Positions 1 to 6,900 of a stretch of DNA of 11,024 bases are shown here, piece after piece; the first letter of the stretch is position 1, and every line of letters begins with the position of its first letter. The position numbers and the translations under genes are program-made. The notes under the pieces are model-generated. The model was not told the origin of the DNA, ran no database searches, and saw nothing but the letters and a program-made list of their open reading frames with translations. The DNA is taken from contig DAOUTY010000039.1 of the NCBI GenBank assembly GCA_030668425.1, forward strand, positions 1 through 11,024. Direction: 5' to 3'. This DNA comes from Chloroflexota bacterium (GTDB taxonomy: Bacteria; Chloroflexota; Dehalococcoidia; SZUA-161).

Positions 1-425
1 ACGTAGCTGTATTCGATGGTGGCCCGAACCTTAGCAGCGTCCAAGCTGTAGGGCCCGTGGTCCTCTATGGTATAAGAAGCAGCGACCTTGAGGTCATACT
101 CCGTAATCACCCTCAAGTATCCCTGAATGTGAATCGTGTCCTGTCGCAGCAGATGCGGCACATGGTATCACTGGTCGAAGACCTGTCCTTCAAACACGTC
201 ATATCAAGGGTAGCCAAGATACTGCTGGAGTACTCAGGTAACGGTACAGGACCCAAGCACAAGTTAACACAACAGGAGATGGCGGCCATGGCTGGCACTG
301 CCCGGGAGATGATAGGCAGGTCGCTCAAGTCTCTGGAGGATGAAGGAGCAATCAGGTTGGAGCGCCAACGAATCGTGATCACCGATAAGGAAGCTCTCAG
401 AGAAATAGCGGGAGTAGTTGATTGA
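1..425 (+). CDS. Crp/Fnr-family transcriptional regulator, 5'-truncated by the window edge
   Basis: The reading frame (first full codon at base 3) is open to the left edge, so this is the C-terminal part of a longer gene; the GTG at 57 is internal, not the start. Bases 3-110 encode the end of a cyclic-nucleotide-binding-type beta barrel (VFDGGPN...LYGIRSSDLEVIL). A long dimerisation helix follows (NVNRVLSQQMRHMVSLVEDL), then a winged helix-turn-helix (LTQQEMAAMAGTAREMIGRSL, about bases 264-330). The recognition helix keeps Arg-Glu-x-x-x-Arg, the residues with which E. coli CRP reads TGTGA half-sites. Aligned by eye to CRP, the cAMP-phosphate-binding Arg82 position appears to be Leu, so cAMP may not be the ligand. 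No Cys is present in the visible part, so Fnr-type Fe-S sensing can be neither supported nor excluded. Its TGA stop lies inside the first candidate operator, next to the ferredoxin gene. Confidence 0.9.
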   Translation, partial: VAVFDGGPNLSSVQAVGPVVLYGIRSSDLEVILRNHPQVSLNVNRVLSQQMRHMVSLVEDLSFKHVISRVAKILLEYSGNGTGPKHKLTQQEMAAMAGTAREMIGRSLKSLEDEGAIRLERQRIVITDKEALREIAGVVD

Positions 426-442
426 GACATAAGTCGCTGACA
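423..442 (+). promoter_or_regulatory. Candidate Crp/Fnr-family binding site, copy 1
   Basis: TGAGA-CATAAG-TCGCT at 423-438 has the 5-6-5 layout of a CRP site (TGTGA-N6-TCACA). The inward half-sites are TGAGA and AGCGA, both keeping the G-x-G-A positions that RE...R recognition helices contact. The last bases overlap a -35-like CTGACA (437-442). The same 20 nt recur at 789-808 with two differences. The site begins in the stop codon of the Crp/Fnr gene and lies about 42 bases before the predicted ferredoxin transcription start. Binding itself is inferred. Confidence 0.55.
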
Positions 443-466
443 GTCAATATACTCAGGTTTTAAGAT
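437..466 (+). promoter_or_regulatory. Putative sigma70-type promoter for the ferredoxin gene
   Basis: CTGACA (437-442, 5/6 to consensus), 18-bp spacer, TAAGAT (461-466, 4/6). Transcription would start near 473, just before the GGAGG at 476-480. The weak -10 fits a promoter that needs an activator at the overlapping Crp-like site. Confidence 0.4.
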
Positions 467-489
467 GACTATGTTGGAGGTCCATAACA

Positions 490-702
490 ATGGCTAGAAT
501 GCCTGTGATAGACCGAGAAAAGTGCGACGGATGCGGATTATGTGTCAGCATCTGTCGCTGTAGCATCCTGGTGCTGGTTGACAACGTTATAACTGTCATA
601 GAAAACAAAAAGTGCTCCTCATGCAACTGCTGGTGCACCCAGTGCGAGCTCATATGCCCCACCGGAGCTATAAGTTGCCCCTTTGAGATAGTCATAGCGT
701 AG
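490..702 (+). CDS. Small cysteine-rich 2[4Fe-4S] ferredoxin-like protein
   Basis: A 70-residue soluble protein, probably a cytoplasmic low-potential electron carrier. Cys12-x2-Cys15-x2-Cys18-x3-Cys22 is a standard 4Fe-4S motif, although Arg replaces the usual Pro after the fourth Cys. The second half has Cys42-x2-Cys45-x6-Cys52-x3-Cys56-Pro, resembling the elongated second motif of Allochromatium-type ferredoxins; Cys45-x3-Cys49-x2-Cys52-x3-Cys56 is the alternative ligand set. There are 12 Cys in 70 residues, so four (Cys24, 47, 49 and 63 in the first reading) are left over after two clusters. The ATG at 490 follows GGAGG (476-480) by nine bases, a strong start. It lies 64 bp downstream of the Crp/Fnr gene behind a Crp-like site, which suggests redox or energy regulation. 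The redox partner is not visible; the cytochrome b/ferredoxin fusion at 3148 is one candidate. Confidence 0.88.
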   Translation: MARMPVIDREKCDGCGLCVSICRCSILVLVDNVITVIENKKCSSCNCWCTQCELICPTGAISCPFEIVIA

Positions 703-708
703 CACCAA

Positions 709-722
709 GAACCCGAAGGTTC
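709..722 (+). other. Small hairpin after the ferredoxin gene
   Basis: GAACC-CGAA-GGTTC is a 5-bp perfect stem with a four-base loop, seven bases past the ferredoxin stop. No T-tract follows, so it is at best a weak terminator or a 3'-end stabilising hairpin. Confidence 0.25.
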
Positions 723-727
723 CCCTT

Positions 728-792
728 CCATGTTTCCCCATTAATTAGTCCTCCAAATGGTGTTGTTTCCCCATCACCATGTCCCCAATGAG
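728..792 (+). repeat. Short direct repeats of TGTTTCCCCAT type
   Basis: TGTTTCCCCAT occurs at 731-741 and again, exactly, at 764-774 (33-bp period). A third related copy, ATGTCCCCAAT, lies at about 779-789. ATGGTG (757-762) and CACCAT (775-780) form a 6-bp inverted repeat around the second copy. The array sits immediately upstream of the Crp-like site before the zinc-ribbon gene. Function is unknown; an additional regulator site is possible. Confidence 0.35.
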
Positions 793-808
793 ACAAAAGT
801 CGCTTACA
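789..808 (+). promoter_or_regulatory. Candidate Crp/Fnr-family binding site, copy 2
   Basis: TGAGA-CAAAAG-TCGCT at 789-804 is the second copy of the 20-nt element at 423-442 (18 of 20 bases identical over the full length). The dyad centre at 796.5 is 41.5 bases upstream of the transcription start (about 838) predicted from the -10 at 826-831. That is the textbook position for class II activation by CRP/FNR proteins. The -35-like CTTACA (803-808) overlaps its right edge. Binding is inferred. Confidence 0.58.
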
Positions 809-831
809 AAAGCCATGCCATAACCTAGAAT
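803..831 (+). promoter_or_regulatory. Putative sigma70-type promoter for the zinc-ribbon/dnaK operon
   Basis: CTTACA (803-808, 4/6 to consensus), 17-bp spacer, TAGAAT (826-831, 5/6). The predicted start near 838 gives a leader of about 25 nt to the ATG at 863. No CIRCE inverted repeat (TTAGCACTC-N9-GAGTGCTAA), the usual HrcA operator of dnaK operons, is present here. Confidence 0.5.
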
Positions 832-862
832 ATTTTTAACTGGTCGGATTGAGGACGGACAA

Positions 863-1099
863 ATGGGAAAGGTGCTAGAAGCTGCTCCAAACAAGCCAGA
901 GGCCGAGGCAAGTTGTAGCCACTACTGGATAATCGAAAGCCCGAACGGGCCTACGAGTTGGGGTGTATGCAACTATTGCGGCGCAAGAAAAGAGTTCAAT
1001 AATCACCTGCCGTTCTCTTCGTGGGACGAAGACAGGGCTGCAGCGAGTGGACTATCCGGTCCGACAGGCCACAAGTCCGGCTGGAAATCGGGCGCTTAA
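863..1099 (+). CDS. Small zinc-ribbon-like protein of unknown function, upstream of dnaK
   Basis: A 78-residue soluble protein. The centre reads Cys18-Ser-His20-Tyr-Trp, then GVCNYCG with Cys36-x2-Cys39, and then KEF. These residues could form a mononuclear zinc (or Fe) knuckle, with Cys18 or His20 completing the site. The SPNGPTSWG stretch between the two halves looks like a conserved turn. The N-terminal 16 and C-terminal about 30 residues are polar and low in complexity, so probably flexible. GAGG at 851-854 stands eight bases before the ATG. The gene ends 37 bp before dnaK with no terminator between, so the two are probably one transcript. The style resembles small conserved proteins I associate with Chloroflexota, but I cannot name a family. 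A role as DnaK accessory or as transcription factor would be speculation. Confidence 0.75.
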   Translation: MGKVLEAAPNKPEAEASCSHYWIIESPNGPTSWGVCNYCGARKEFNNHLPFSSWDEDRAAASGLSGPTGHKSGWKSGA

Positions 1100-1136
1100 A
1101 ACTACTAAAAAGAAACTTTGAAAAGGAGAAACTCTA

Positions 1137-3023
1137 ATGGCAAAGGTTATAGGAATAGACCTTGGTACTACCAACTCTTGCATGGCAGTGATGGAAGGTG
1201 GAGAGCCGGTAGTCGTTGAAAACAGCGAGGGCAGCCGGGTCACTCCATCTGTAACAGCAGTAGGCGGTAAAAACGGAGAGCGGTATGTGGGGCAATCCGC
1301 TAAACGCCAGGCAGTGACCAACTCTGAAAATACCATCTTCTCCATTAAACGCCTAATTGGTCGCAAATACAGCGATCCTGAGGTACAGCGAGACATTAAG
1401 GTTATGCCATTCAAGATCGTTGCGGGTACAAACGGCGACGCACATGTAGCGATGGGAGGCCGCACCTATCCACCGCCTGAGATATCAGCGATGATCCTGC
1501 AGAGGATGAAGCAAGATGCTGAAGCCAAGCTGGGGGAGAAGATAACACAGGCAGTGGTGACCGTACCCGCCTACTTCAATGACAGCCAGCGCCAGGCGAC
1601 TAAGGACGCTGGCAAGATAGCGGGACTGGAGGTACTCAGGATAATCAACGAGCCCACCGCCGCTGCACTAGCCTACGGCTTGGACAAGAAAGGCGATGAG
1701 ACAATCGCAGTCTATGACCTCGGGGGAGGCACCTTCGATGTATCCATACTGGAGCTGGGAGAGGGTACCTTCCAGGTCAAATCGACCAACGGTGATACCC
1801 ACCTCGGCGGCGATGACTTCGACCAAAGGATTATCGGCTGGATTGCAGACGAGTTCAAGCGAGAGCAAGGCATCGACCTGAGACAGGATAAGATGGCGCT
1901 CCAGCGCCTCAAGGAAGCAGCGGAGAAGGCTAAGTGCGAGCTCTCGACGGTGATGCAGACGGAGATCAACCTTCCTTTCATCACCGCTGATTCAAGCGGC
2001 CCCAAGCACCTGACAATGACCCTGACCCGGGCCAAACTGGAGCAACTTGTCGCTGACCTCATCGAAAAGACAGCAGCGCCAGTGAAGCAGGCCCTGAGCG
2101 ACGCTGGGCTTGATCCGCACAACGTCGACGAGGTGGTGCTGGTTGGCGGACAGACCAGGATGCCGGCCGTGGTTGAGAAAGTGAAGGAACTCTTCGGCAA
2201 GGAGCCGCATAAGGGTGTTAACCCTGACGAGGTGGTGGCCATAGGCGCCGCCATCCAGGGTGGAGTACTCAAGGGAGAAGTCAAGGACGTGCTACTCCTG
2301 GACGTGACTCCGTTGACTCTGGGCATCGAGACCCTTGGCGGAGTGACGACAGCGCTCATCCCGAGAAACACTACTATCCCCACACGGAAGAGCGAGACCT
2401 TCACCACTGCATCGGACAACCAAGCCAGTGTGGATGTCCACGTGCTCCAGGGAGAGCGACCAATGGCGGCCGAGAACAAGACTATCGGGCGCTTCATGCT
2501 TGATGGGATTTTACCAGCACCGAGAGGAGCGCCGCAGATTGAGGTCACCTTCGATATAGATGCCAATGGCATCCTCAATGTCTCAGCCCACGACAAAGGA
2601 ACCGGAAAGGAACAGAAGATTACCATAACTGCAAGTTCCGGGCTTTCCCAGGATGAAGTGGACCGCATGGTGCGAGAGGCAGAGCTCAACGCTGAGGAAG
2701 ACCACAGGCGGCATGAGGAAGTAGAGACCAAAAACCACGCTGATAGTATCGCCTATACAACAGAAAAGACCTTACGCGAGATCGGTGATAGGCTACCACC
2801 CGAACTCAGGAGCGAAGCTGAAGGTAAAGTAGCGGCCGTGCGCTCAGCCATCCAGAGCGGCGACACCTATCAAGTGAAGAGGACTGTCGAGGAGCTTGAG
2901 GCTACGATGCAACGTGTTGGCCAAGAGGTATACAGCTATGCCGGTGCCGGAGCCCACCCGGATAGTGAGCCTCACGGCGATGATGGCAGCGGCACAGTAG
3001 AAGGGGAATTCAGAGAGGTATAG
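1137..3023 (+). CDS. dnaK: Molecular chaperone DnaK (Hsp70)
   Basis: Full-length Hsp70 of 628 residues, an ATP-dependent cytoplasmic chaperone that binds exposed hydrophobic peptides in cycles driven by a J-protein and a nucleotide exchange factor. All three family signatures are present: IDLGTTNS at 7-14, [12 protein letters not shown] at 194-205 (Thr199 matches the autophosphorylated Thr of E. coli DnaK) and the phosphate-2 loop [11 protein letters not shown] at 333-343. The interdomain linker [13 protein letters not shown] (384-396) is intact, followed by the beta substrate-binding domain (about 397-505), the helical lid (about 506-605) and an acidic tail ending EGEFREV. AAGGAG at 1123-1128 lies eight bases before the ATG. 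Unlike the usual hrcA-grpE-dnaK-dnaJ arrangement there is no co-chaperone gene nearby. It follows the zinc-ribbon gene by 37 bp, behind a Crp-like rather than a CIRCE promoter. Whether it is the only dnaK of the genome cannot be told from here. Confidence 0.98.
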   Translation: MAKVIGIDLGTTNSCMAVMEGGEPVVVENSEGSRVTPSVTAVGGKNGERYVGQSAKRQAVTNSENTIFSIKRLIGRKYSDPEVQRDIKVMPFKIVAGTNGDAHVAMGGRTYPPPEISAMILQRMKQDAEAKLGEKITQAVVTVPAYFNDSQRQATKDAGKIAGLEVLRIINEPTAAALAYGLDKKGDETIAVYDLGGGTFDVSILELGEGTFQVKSTNGDTHLGGDDFDQRIIGWIADEFKREQGIDLRQDKMALQRLKEAAEKAKCELSTVMQTEINLPFITADSSGPKHLTMTLTRAKLEQLVADLIEKTAAPVKQALSDAGLDPHNVDEVVLVGGQTRMPAVVEKVKELFGKEPHKGVNPDEVVAIGAAIQGGVLKGEVKDVLLLDVTPLTLGIETLGGVTTALIPRNTTIPTRKSETFTTASDNQASVDVHVLQGERPMAAENKTIGRFMLDGILPAPRGAPQIEVTFDIDANGILNVSAHDKGTGKEQKITITASSGLSQDEVDRMVREAELNAEEDHRRHEEVETKNHADSIAYTTEKTLREIGDRLPPELRSEAEGKVAAVRSAIQSGDTYQVKRTVEELEATMQRVGQEVYSYAGAGAHPDSEPHGDDGSGTVEGEFREV

Positions 3024-3043
3024 CCCGATACCGGGTCCTTGGT

Positions 3044-3074
3044 GCAGGGGCAGGAGCGTTGCTCCTGCCCCTGC
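3044..3074 (+). terminator. Perfect 14-bp GC-rich hairpin after dnaK (terminator or palindromic repeat)
   Basis: Bases 3044-3057 and 3061-3074 are perfect reverse complements with a GTT loop, starting 20 bases past the dnaK stop. The stem is very stable (11 G-C pairs of 14). There is no T-tract on either side, so it is not a standard intrinsic terminator. It may stop transcription, protect the dnaK mRNA end, or be a copy of a dispersed palindromic repeat. Confidence 0.6.
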
Positions 3075-3112
3075 TAGTAAGAGGTATACACTGGTACGCC
3101 GAATAGGGGCAT

Positions 3113-3121
3113 TGGTAGAAT
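3113..3121 (+). promoter_or_regulatory. Possible extended -10 promoter for the cytochrome b/ferredoxin fusion
   Basis: TGG-TAGAAT carries the TGn extension directly before a 5/6 -10 hexamer (3116-3121). No good -35 is seen at 17-18 bp, which extended -10 promoters tolerate. The start would be near 3128, leaving about 20 nt of leader with an AAGGGGG ribosome site at 3134-3140. Confidence 0.35.
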
Positions 3122-3147
3122 ACAATGTGTTGCAAGGGGGACAGATC

Positions 3148-3873
3148 ATGGACAGCGCGAATGTACGTGTAACTGGCCCGGAAAAGAACAGGCGGATATT
3201 CCATTGGGTTGTGGCAACAGCCTTTATCGCCCTGTTTATTACCGGGTTGATCGTCTTCGTACCAGCGCTGTCTGGGCTTGCTGCCGGCGGCTGGACCCGC
3301 CTCGTTCACCGCATCGCTGCGGCGATCCTGGTGGGAGCACCCATGATCTATGCTCTAACCCATACCACAGACGCTCGACAATGGCTTAGGGAAATCAAGC
3401 TCTGGAACATAAACCCCGCAACGGCGGCAAACGGCTCCAGCACCTGGAAAAGAGCACACAAGCTATTGATAACAATCGGGGTTGTCCTTTTCATAGCGAC
3501 CGGCATAATCCAGTGGTTCCTGAAAGGAATCGCGCCAACACAAGTATTCCAATGGAGCCTATCGCTCCATGATATTATCTTCTTCTCTGCTGGCTTGGTG
3601 CTTCTATACCACGTCTACTTCGAGTTCAACTGGTGGCTATGGAAGAGAAGGTATTGCCGCAATTGCAGCGAGGTCTACTGTGTAGATGTATGTCCAACCG
3701 GAGCTCTGACCCGAGCGCTCGATGGCACTATGGAATATCGTCCTCTAAGGTGCACCAACTGCAGGCTATGCATGGATTACTGCCGCCGCAAGTCCTACCA
3801 CAGGAAAGCCACCCCTCCAAGCGCAACAGATTACCAGGGTTCCCCAGCTTGTGAAGAGACTGTCAGCACCTGA
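3148..3873 (+). CDS. Membrane cytochrome b (formate dehydrogenase gamma/b561 type) fused to a C-terminal 2[4Fe-4S] ferredoxin domain
   Basis: A 241-residue integral membrane protein. Four hydrophobic helices lie at about 18-38, 52-72, 104-124 and 140-160. His residues fit heme b ligation: His19 (FHWVVATAF in TM1), His54 in TM2, and His141 and His155 in TM4. The 14-residue spacing of the last pair matches FdnI of formate dehydrogenase-N as I recall it. After TM4 a soluble tail carries Cys170-x2-Cys173-x4-Cys178-x3-Cys182-Pro and Cys202-x2-Cys205-x2-Cys208-x3-Cys212, enough for two 4Fe-4S clusters. With an even number of helices and FdnI-like topology the tail should be cytoplasmic. The likely role is electron transfer between a cytoplasmic donor (ferredoxin or oxidoreductase) and membrane quinone; direction and partner are unknown and no catalytic subunit is adjacent. 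I chose the ATG at 3148 over an in-frame TTG at 3112 because AAGGGGG at 3134-3140 serves it. Confidence 0.85.
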   Translation: MDSANVRVTGPEKNRRIFHWVVATAFIALFITGLIVFVPALSGLAAGGWTRLVHRIAAAILVGAPMIYALTHTTDARQWLREIKLWNINPATAANGSSTWKRAHKLLITIGVVLFIATGIIQWFLKGIAPTQVFQWSLSLHDIIFFSAGLVLLYHVYFEFNWWLWKRRYCRNCSEVYCVDVCPTGALTRALDGTMEYRPLRCTNCRLCMDYCRRKSYHRKATPPSATDYQGSPACEETVST

Positions 3874-3943
3874 CACTGGTCACCTAAGCAAGAGCTTCAG
3901 GCATTATGCTCCGGGGGGGGAATCAGGCAGATAACAATATCTT

Positions 3944-6900
3944 CTACCGAGCGGTTAGCCTCTTCCACCACGATCCTTGCTCATCCTCCTCAGGCTTCCG
4001 GGTCAAATTTTGTTTGCAGTCCGGGCAGAAATCTGCCGCACTCAGAATTGCGGCGGGGAACCGCCGCCCACAACAAATGCAATGCAAGACAGCCGAATCC
4101 TCTGCCGTCTCCGAATCCGGTAACGAAGCCCCTGTTACTGGGCCGGGGTCAGTATCTCCCTGCGCAGCAGCGAGCGCATCGAGCTTCTTTCGCACCCCTT
4201 CCGGTTTCAGCCAACCGTAACCCCGCAATGAGAGCTCGCGGAGAAGCTGAACAAAGTCTTCCTCTGTCCAGACAGGTTTACCCTGACGAGCAGTGTTGTC
4301 AGCGTTGCACGGCGTGTGCAGGGTCAGGAAAATTTCGAGATAGGGTAATGCCCCCTCACCCCAGTCCACCTCCACAGGAAAGTCGTATCCCCAGTCAAAC
4401 TCCCAGATACGCAGGGTCTTATCATGGCTTCCCGATAGAGCAAACCTGCCATCGGGAGAGAAACCAACAAAGCTGACCCAGTCCTCATGTCCCCTCAGGA
4501 TGTGCAGACATTCTCCCGTCCTCAAGTGCCATAGTCGTAAAGTCCTATCATGACCTCCGGAGAGACCGAACCTGCCATCGGGAGAAATGGCCACAGACCT
4601 GACCCAGTCGTCATGTCCCTTAAAGACGCGAAGGCATGCACCGGTCCTCAAGTCCCATAGACGCAGTGTGTCATCAAGGCTCCCGGATAGAGCAAACCTG
4701 CCGTCAGCGGAGATAGCCACAGAGCTCACCCAGCTCTCATGCCCCTCAAGCCTGTACAAGCACCCTCGTGTCCTCAAATCCCAAAGGCACGGAACGTTAT
4801 CATCACTTCCCGAGAGGGCAAACCTGCCATCAGGCGAGATGGCCACGGCTCTAACCTCGCCCTTCAACCCATCAAGAATGCGAAGGCGCTCTCCCGTTTT
4901 TAAGTCCCAAAGACAAAGGCTCCTATCATCACTTCCCGAGAGGACAAACCTGCCATCAGCGGAGATAGCCACAGAGCTTACCCAGTCGCGGTGACCTTCA
5001 AGAATGCCAAGGTCTTCCCCAGTTTCTAAGCCCCAGAGACGCAGGGTTCTATCATGCCCCCCTGAGATGGCAAACTTACCCTTGGGAGAGATAGCTACAG
5101 AGCTGACCCGATCCTCGTGACCTTCAAATACACGAACGTTTTCTCCCGTCTCTAAATCCCACAGGCGCAGCGTCCTGTCATCGCTTCCCGACAAAGCAAA
5201 CTTGCCATCAGGAGAGAAAGCAGCAGTATTAACCCAATCTTCGTGCCCCTTCAAGATACCCTTGAGCCAGCACGCGTTGAACGCTTTCCTTACCCCCCTG
5301 AGCCCGATCTCCTGCCAGAGGTCCATCACCTCGGGATGGCGCTCATATCCCGGGAAAGACCGCGCTCGCTGCAGATACTCCGCGGCCCCTCTCCAATTCT
5401 TCCTGCTCATACACTCCATTACCCTCCCCCTGATCGCGGAGAATTCAGAGGCATGAGCCACCTGGGTTTCCACTTCCTCGACCTGCTCCATTACCAGAGG
5501 GAGTCTGAGCGACTCCACTCCACCCAGATACCAAAGGCATATGTCCTTGTCCCCGCTTCCTGAGAGGAGAAACCTGGCATCAGGCGAGATGGCTGCCGAG
5601 CCGACTGCACGGTCATGTCTATCAATGGTGCGTAGGCATGCGCCAGTCATCAAGTCCCACAGACGCATGGTCTTGTCCCTGCCTTGCGAGATAGCGAATC
5701 TATCGCCGGTGGGGATAACAACAGTGCCAACCCCATCCTCGTGACCCTCAAGCGCGCGTATACACTCCCCCGTAATCAAGTCCCAATAACGTAGACTCTT
5801 GTCATCACTCCCGGACACAGCAAACCTACCACCGGGAGATATCGCCACTGAGTTCACACTACGTTCATGACCCTCAAGTGTGCGTATGCACTCCCCCGTA
5901 ATCAAATCCCAGTAACGTAGACCCTTGTCATCACTCCCGGACACAGCAAACCTACCACCGGGAGAAATCGCTACCGAGTTCACACTTCGCTCATGACCCC
6001 TAAGTGTGGTCAAGCACTCCCCCGTAATCAAGTCCCAGTAACGCAGACTCTTGTCATCGCTCCCGGATACAGCAAATCTGCCACCAGAAGAAACCGTTAC
6101 CGAGTTCACAGCTCGCTCATGACCCCTAAGTGTGGTCAAGCACTCCCCCGTAATCAGGTCCCAGTAACGCAGACTCCTGTCATCGCTCCCGGACACAGCA
6201 AACCTGCCATCAGGAGCAATCGCTACTGAGTTCACAGCACGCTCATGATCCTTGAGGGTAAGCAAAAAGCGAGGCCAGCTATCCTTAGCCCTCCCCACCT
6301 CCTCCAGCACCGCTTTTACCTTGCCATCCACTGATACAATCTTTAGGGCCTCCTGAAAGACAAGCTCTGCGGCCGCAATATCCCTTCGGGCAATATGGGC
6401 CAGCCCTAAGTAATAGAGTGGGCGCCATTCATCAGGGTACGATTCAGCCTTCATCTCCAACCACTTGATAACTTCGCGGTCAGTCTTCTTCCCCCGCTCC
6501 CATAGCAGTAAAGTATGGTTGTAGCTGGAATTAAGACGTGAGGGATCGACTTTTACAGCGTCCTCCAACGCGCTCAGGGCCTCGTCTTTCATACCTACGT
6601 CGTATAAGGAGATGCCCTTCTTGTTGAGATTAGCAGCCCGGAGCGAGGCCTCATCCACACTCTTATGAAGATAAGAACCTCCTGCAACCTCCCTGTATGC
6701 CTCCTCCAGTCTCTCTTGTAACCGGGTAAAACTCTTCGGGCGCTCTTCCGGTCTCTCCCTGAGGCACTCTTTGATGATAGAGACAAGACTCGCGGGAATT
6801 TGCGCTGTTGGCTCCTCGTACGCCCAACTAGTGGTGACAAGCCTTGAGTAAAAAGCCTCAAGTGGCTCCCCCTCTTCTCGCTGGAACGGTCTATTACCCA

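Noticed and set aside
863..900. Possible CIRCE half-site (GGTGCTAGAAG) near the zinc-ribbon start
   Set aside because: Only a loose match to one arm; no TTAGCACTC partner nine bases away.
1712..2731. Long open frame (339 codons) antisense to dnaK
   Set aside because: It is low-complexity Ser-rich translation opposite a strongly conserved gene, typical of a codon-bias shadow.
4048..6229. Several + strand open frames opposite the WD40 kinase gene
   Set aside because: They repeat with the 126-bp WD units and are mirror translations of the coding repeats, not genes.
5501..6256. CRISPR-like or mobile repeat array
   Set aside because: The 126-bp period equals 42 codons in one open frame and encodes WD40 repeats, so it is coding tandem duplication.
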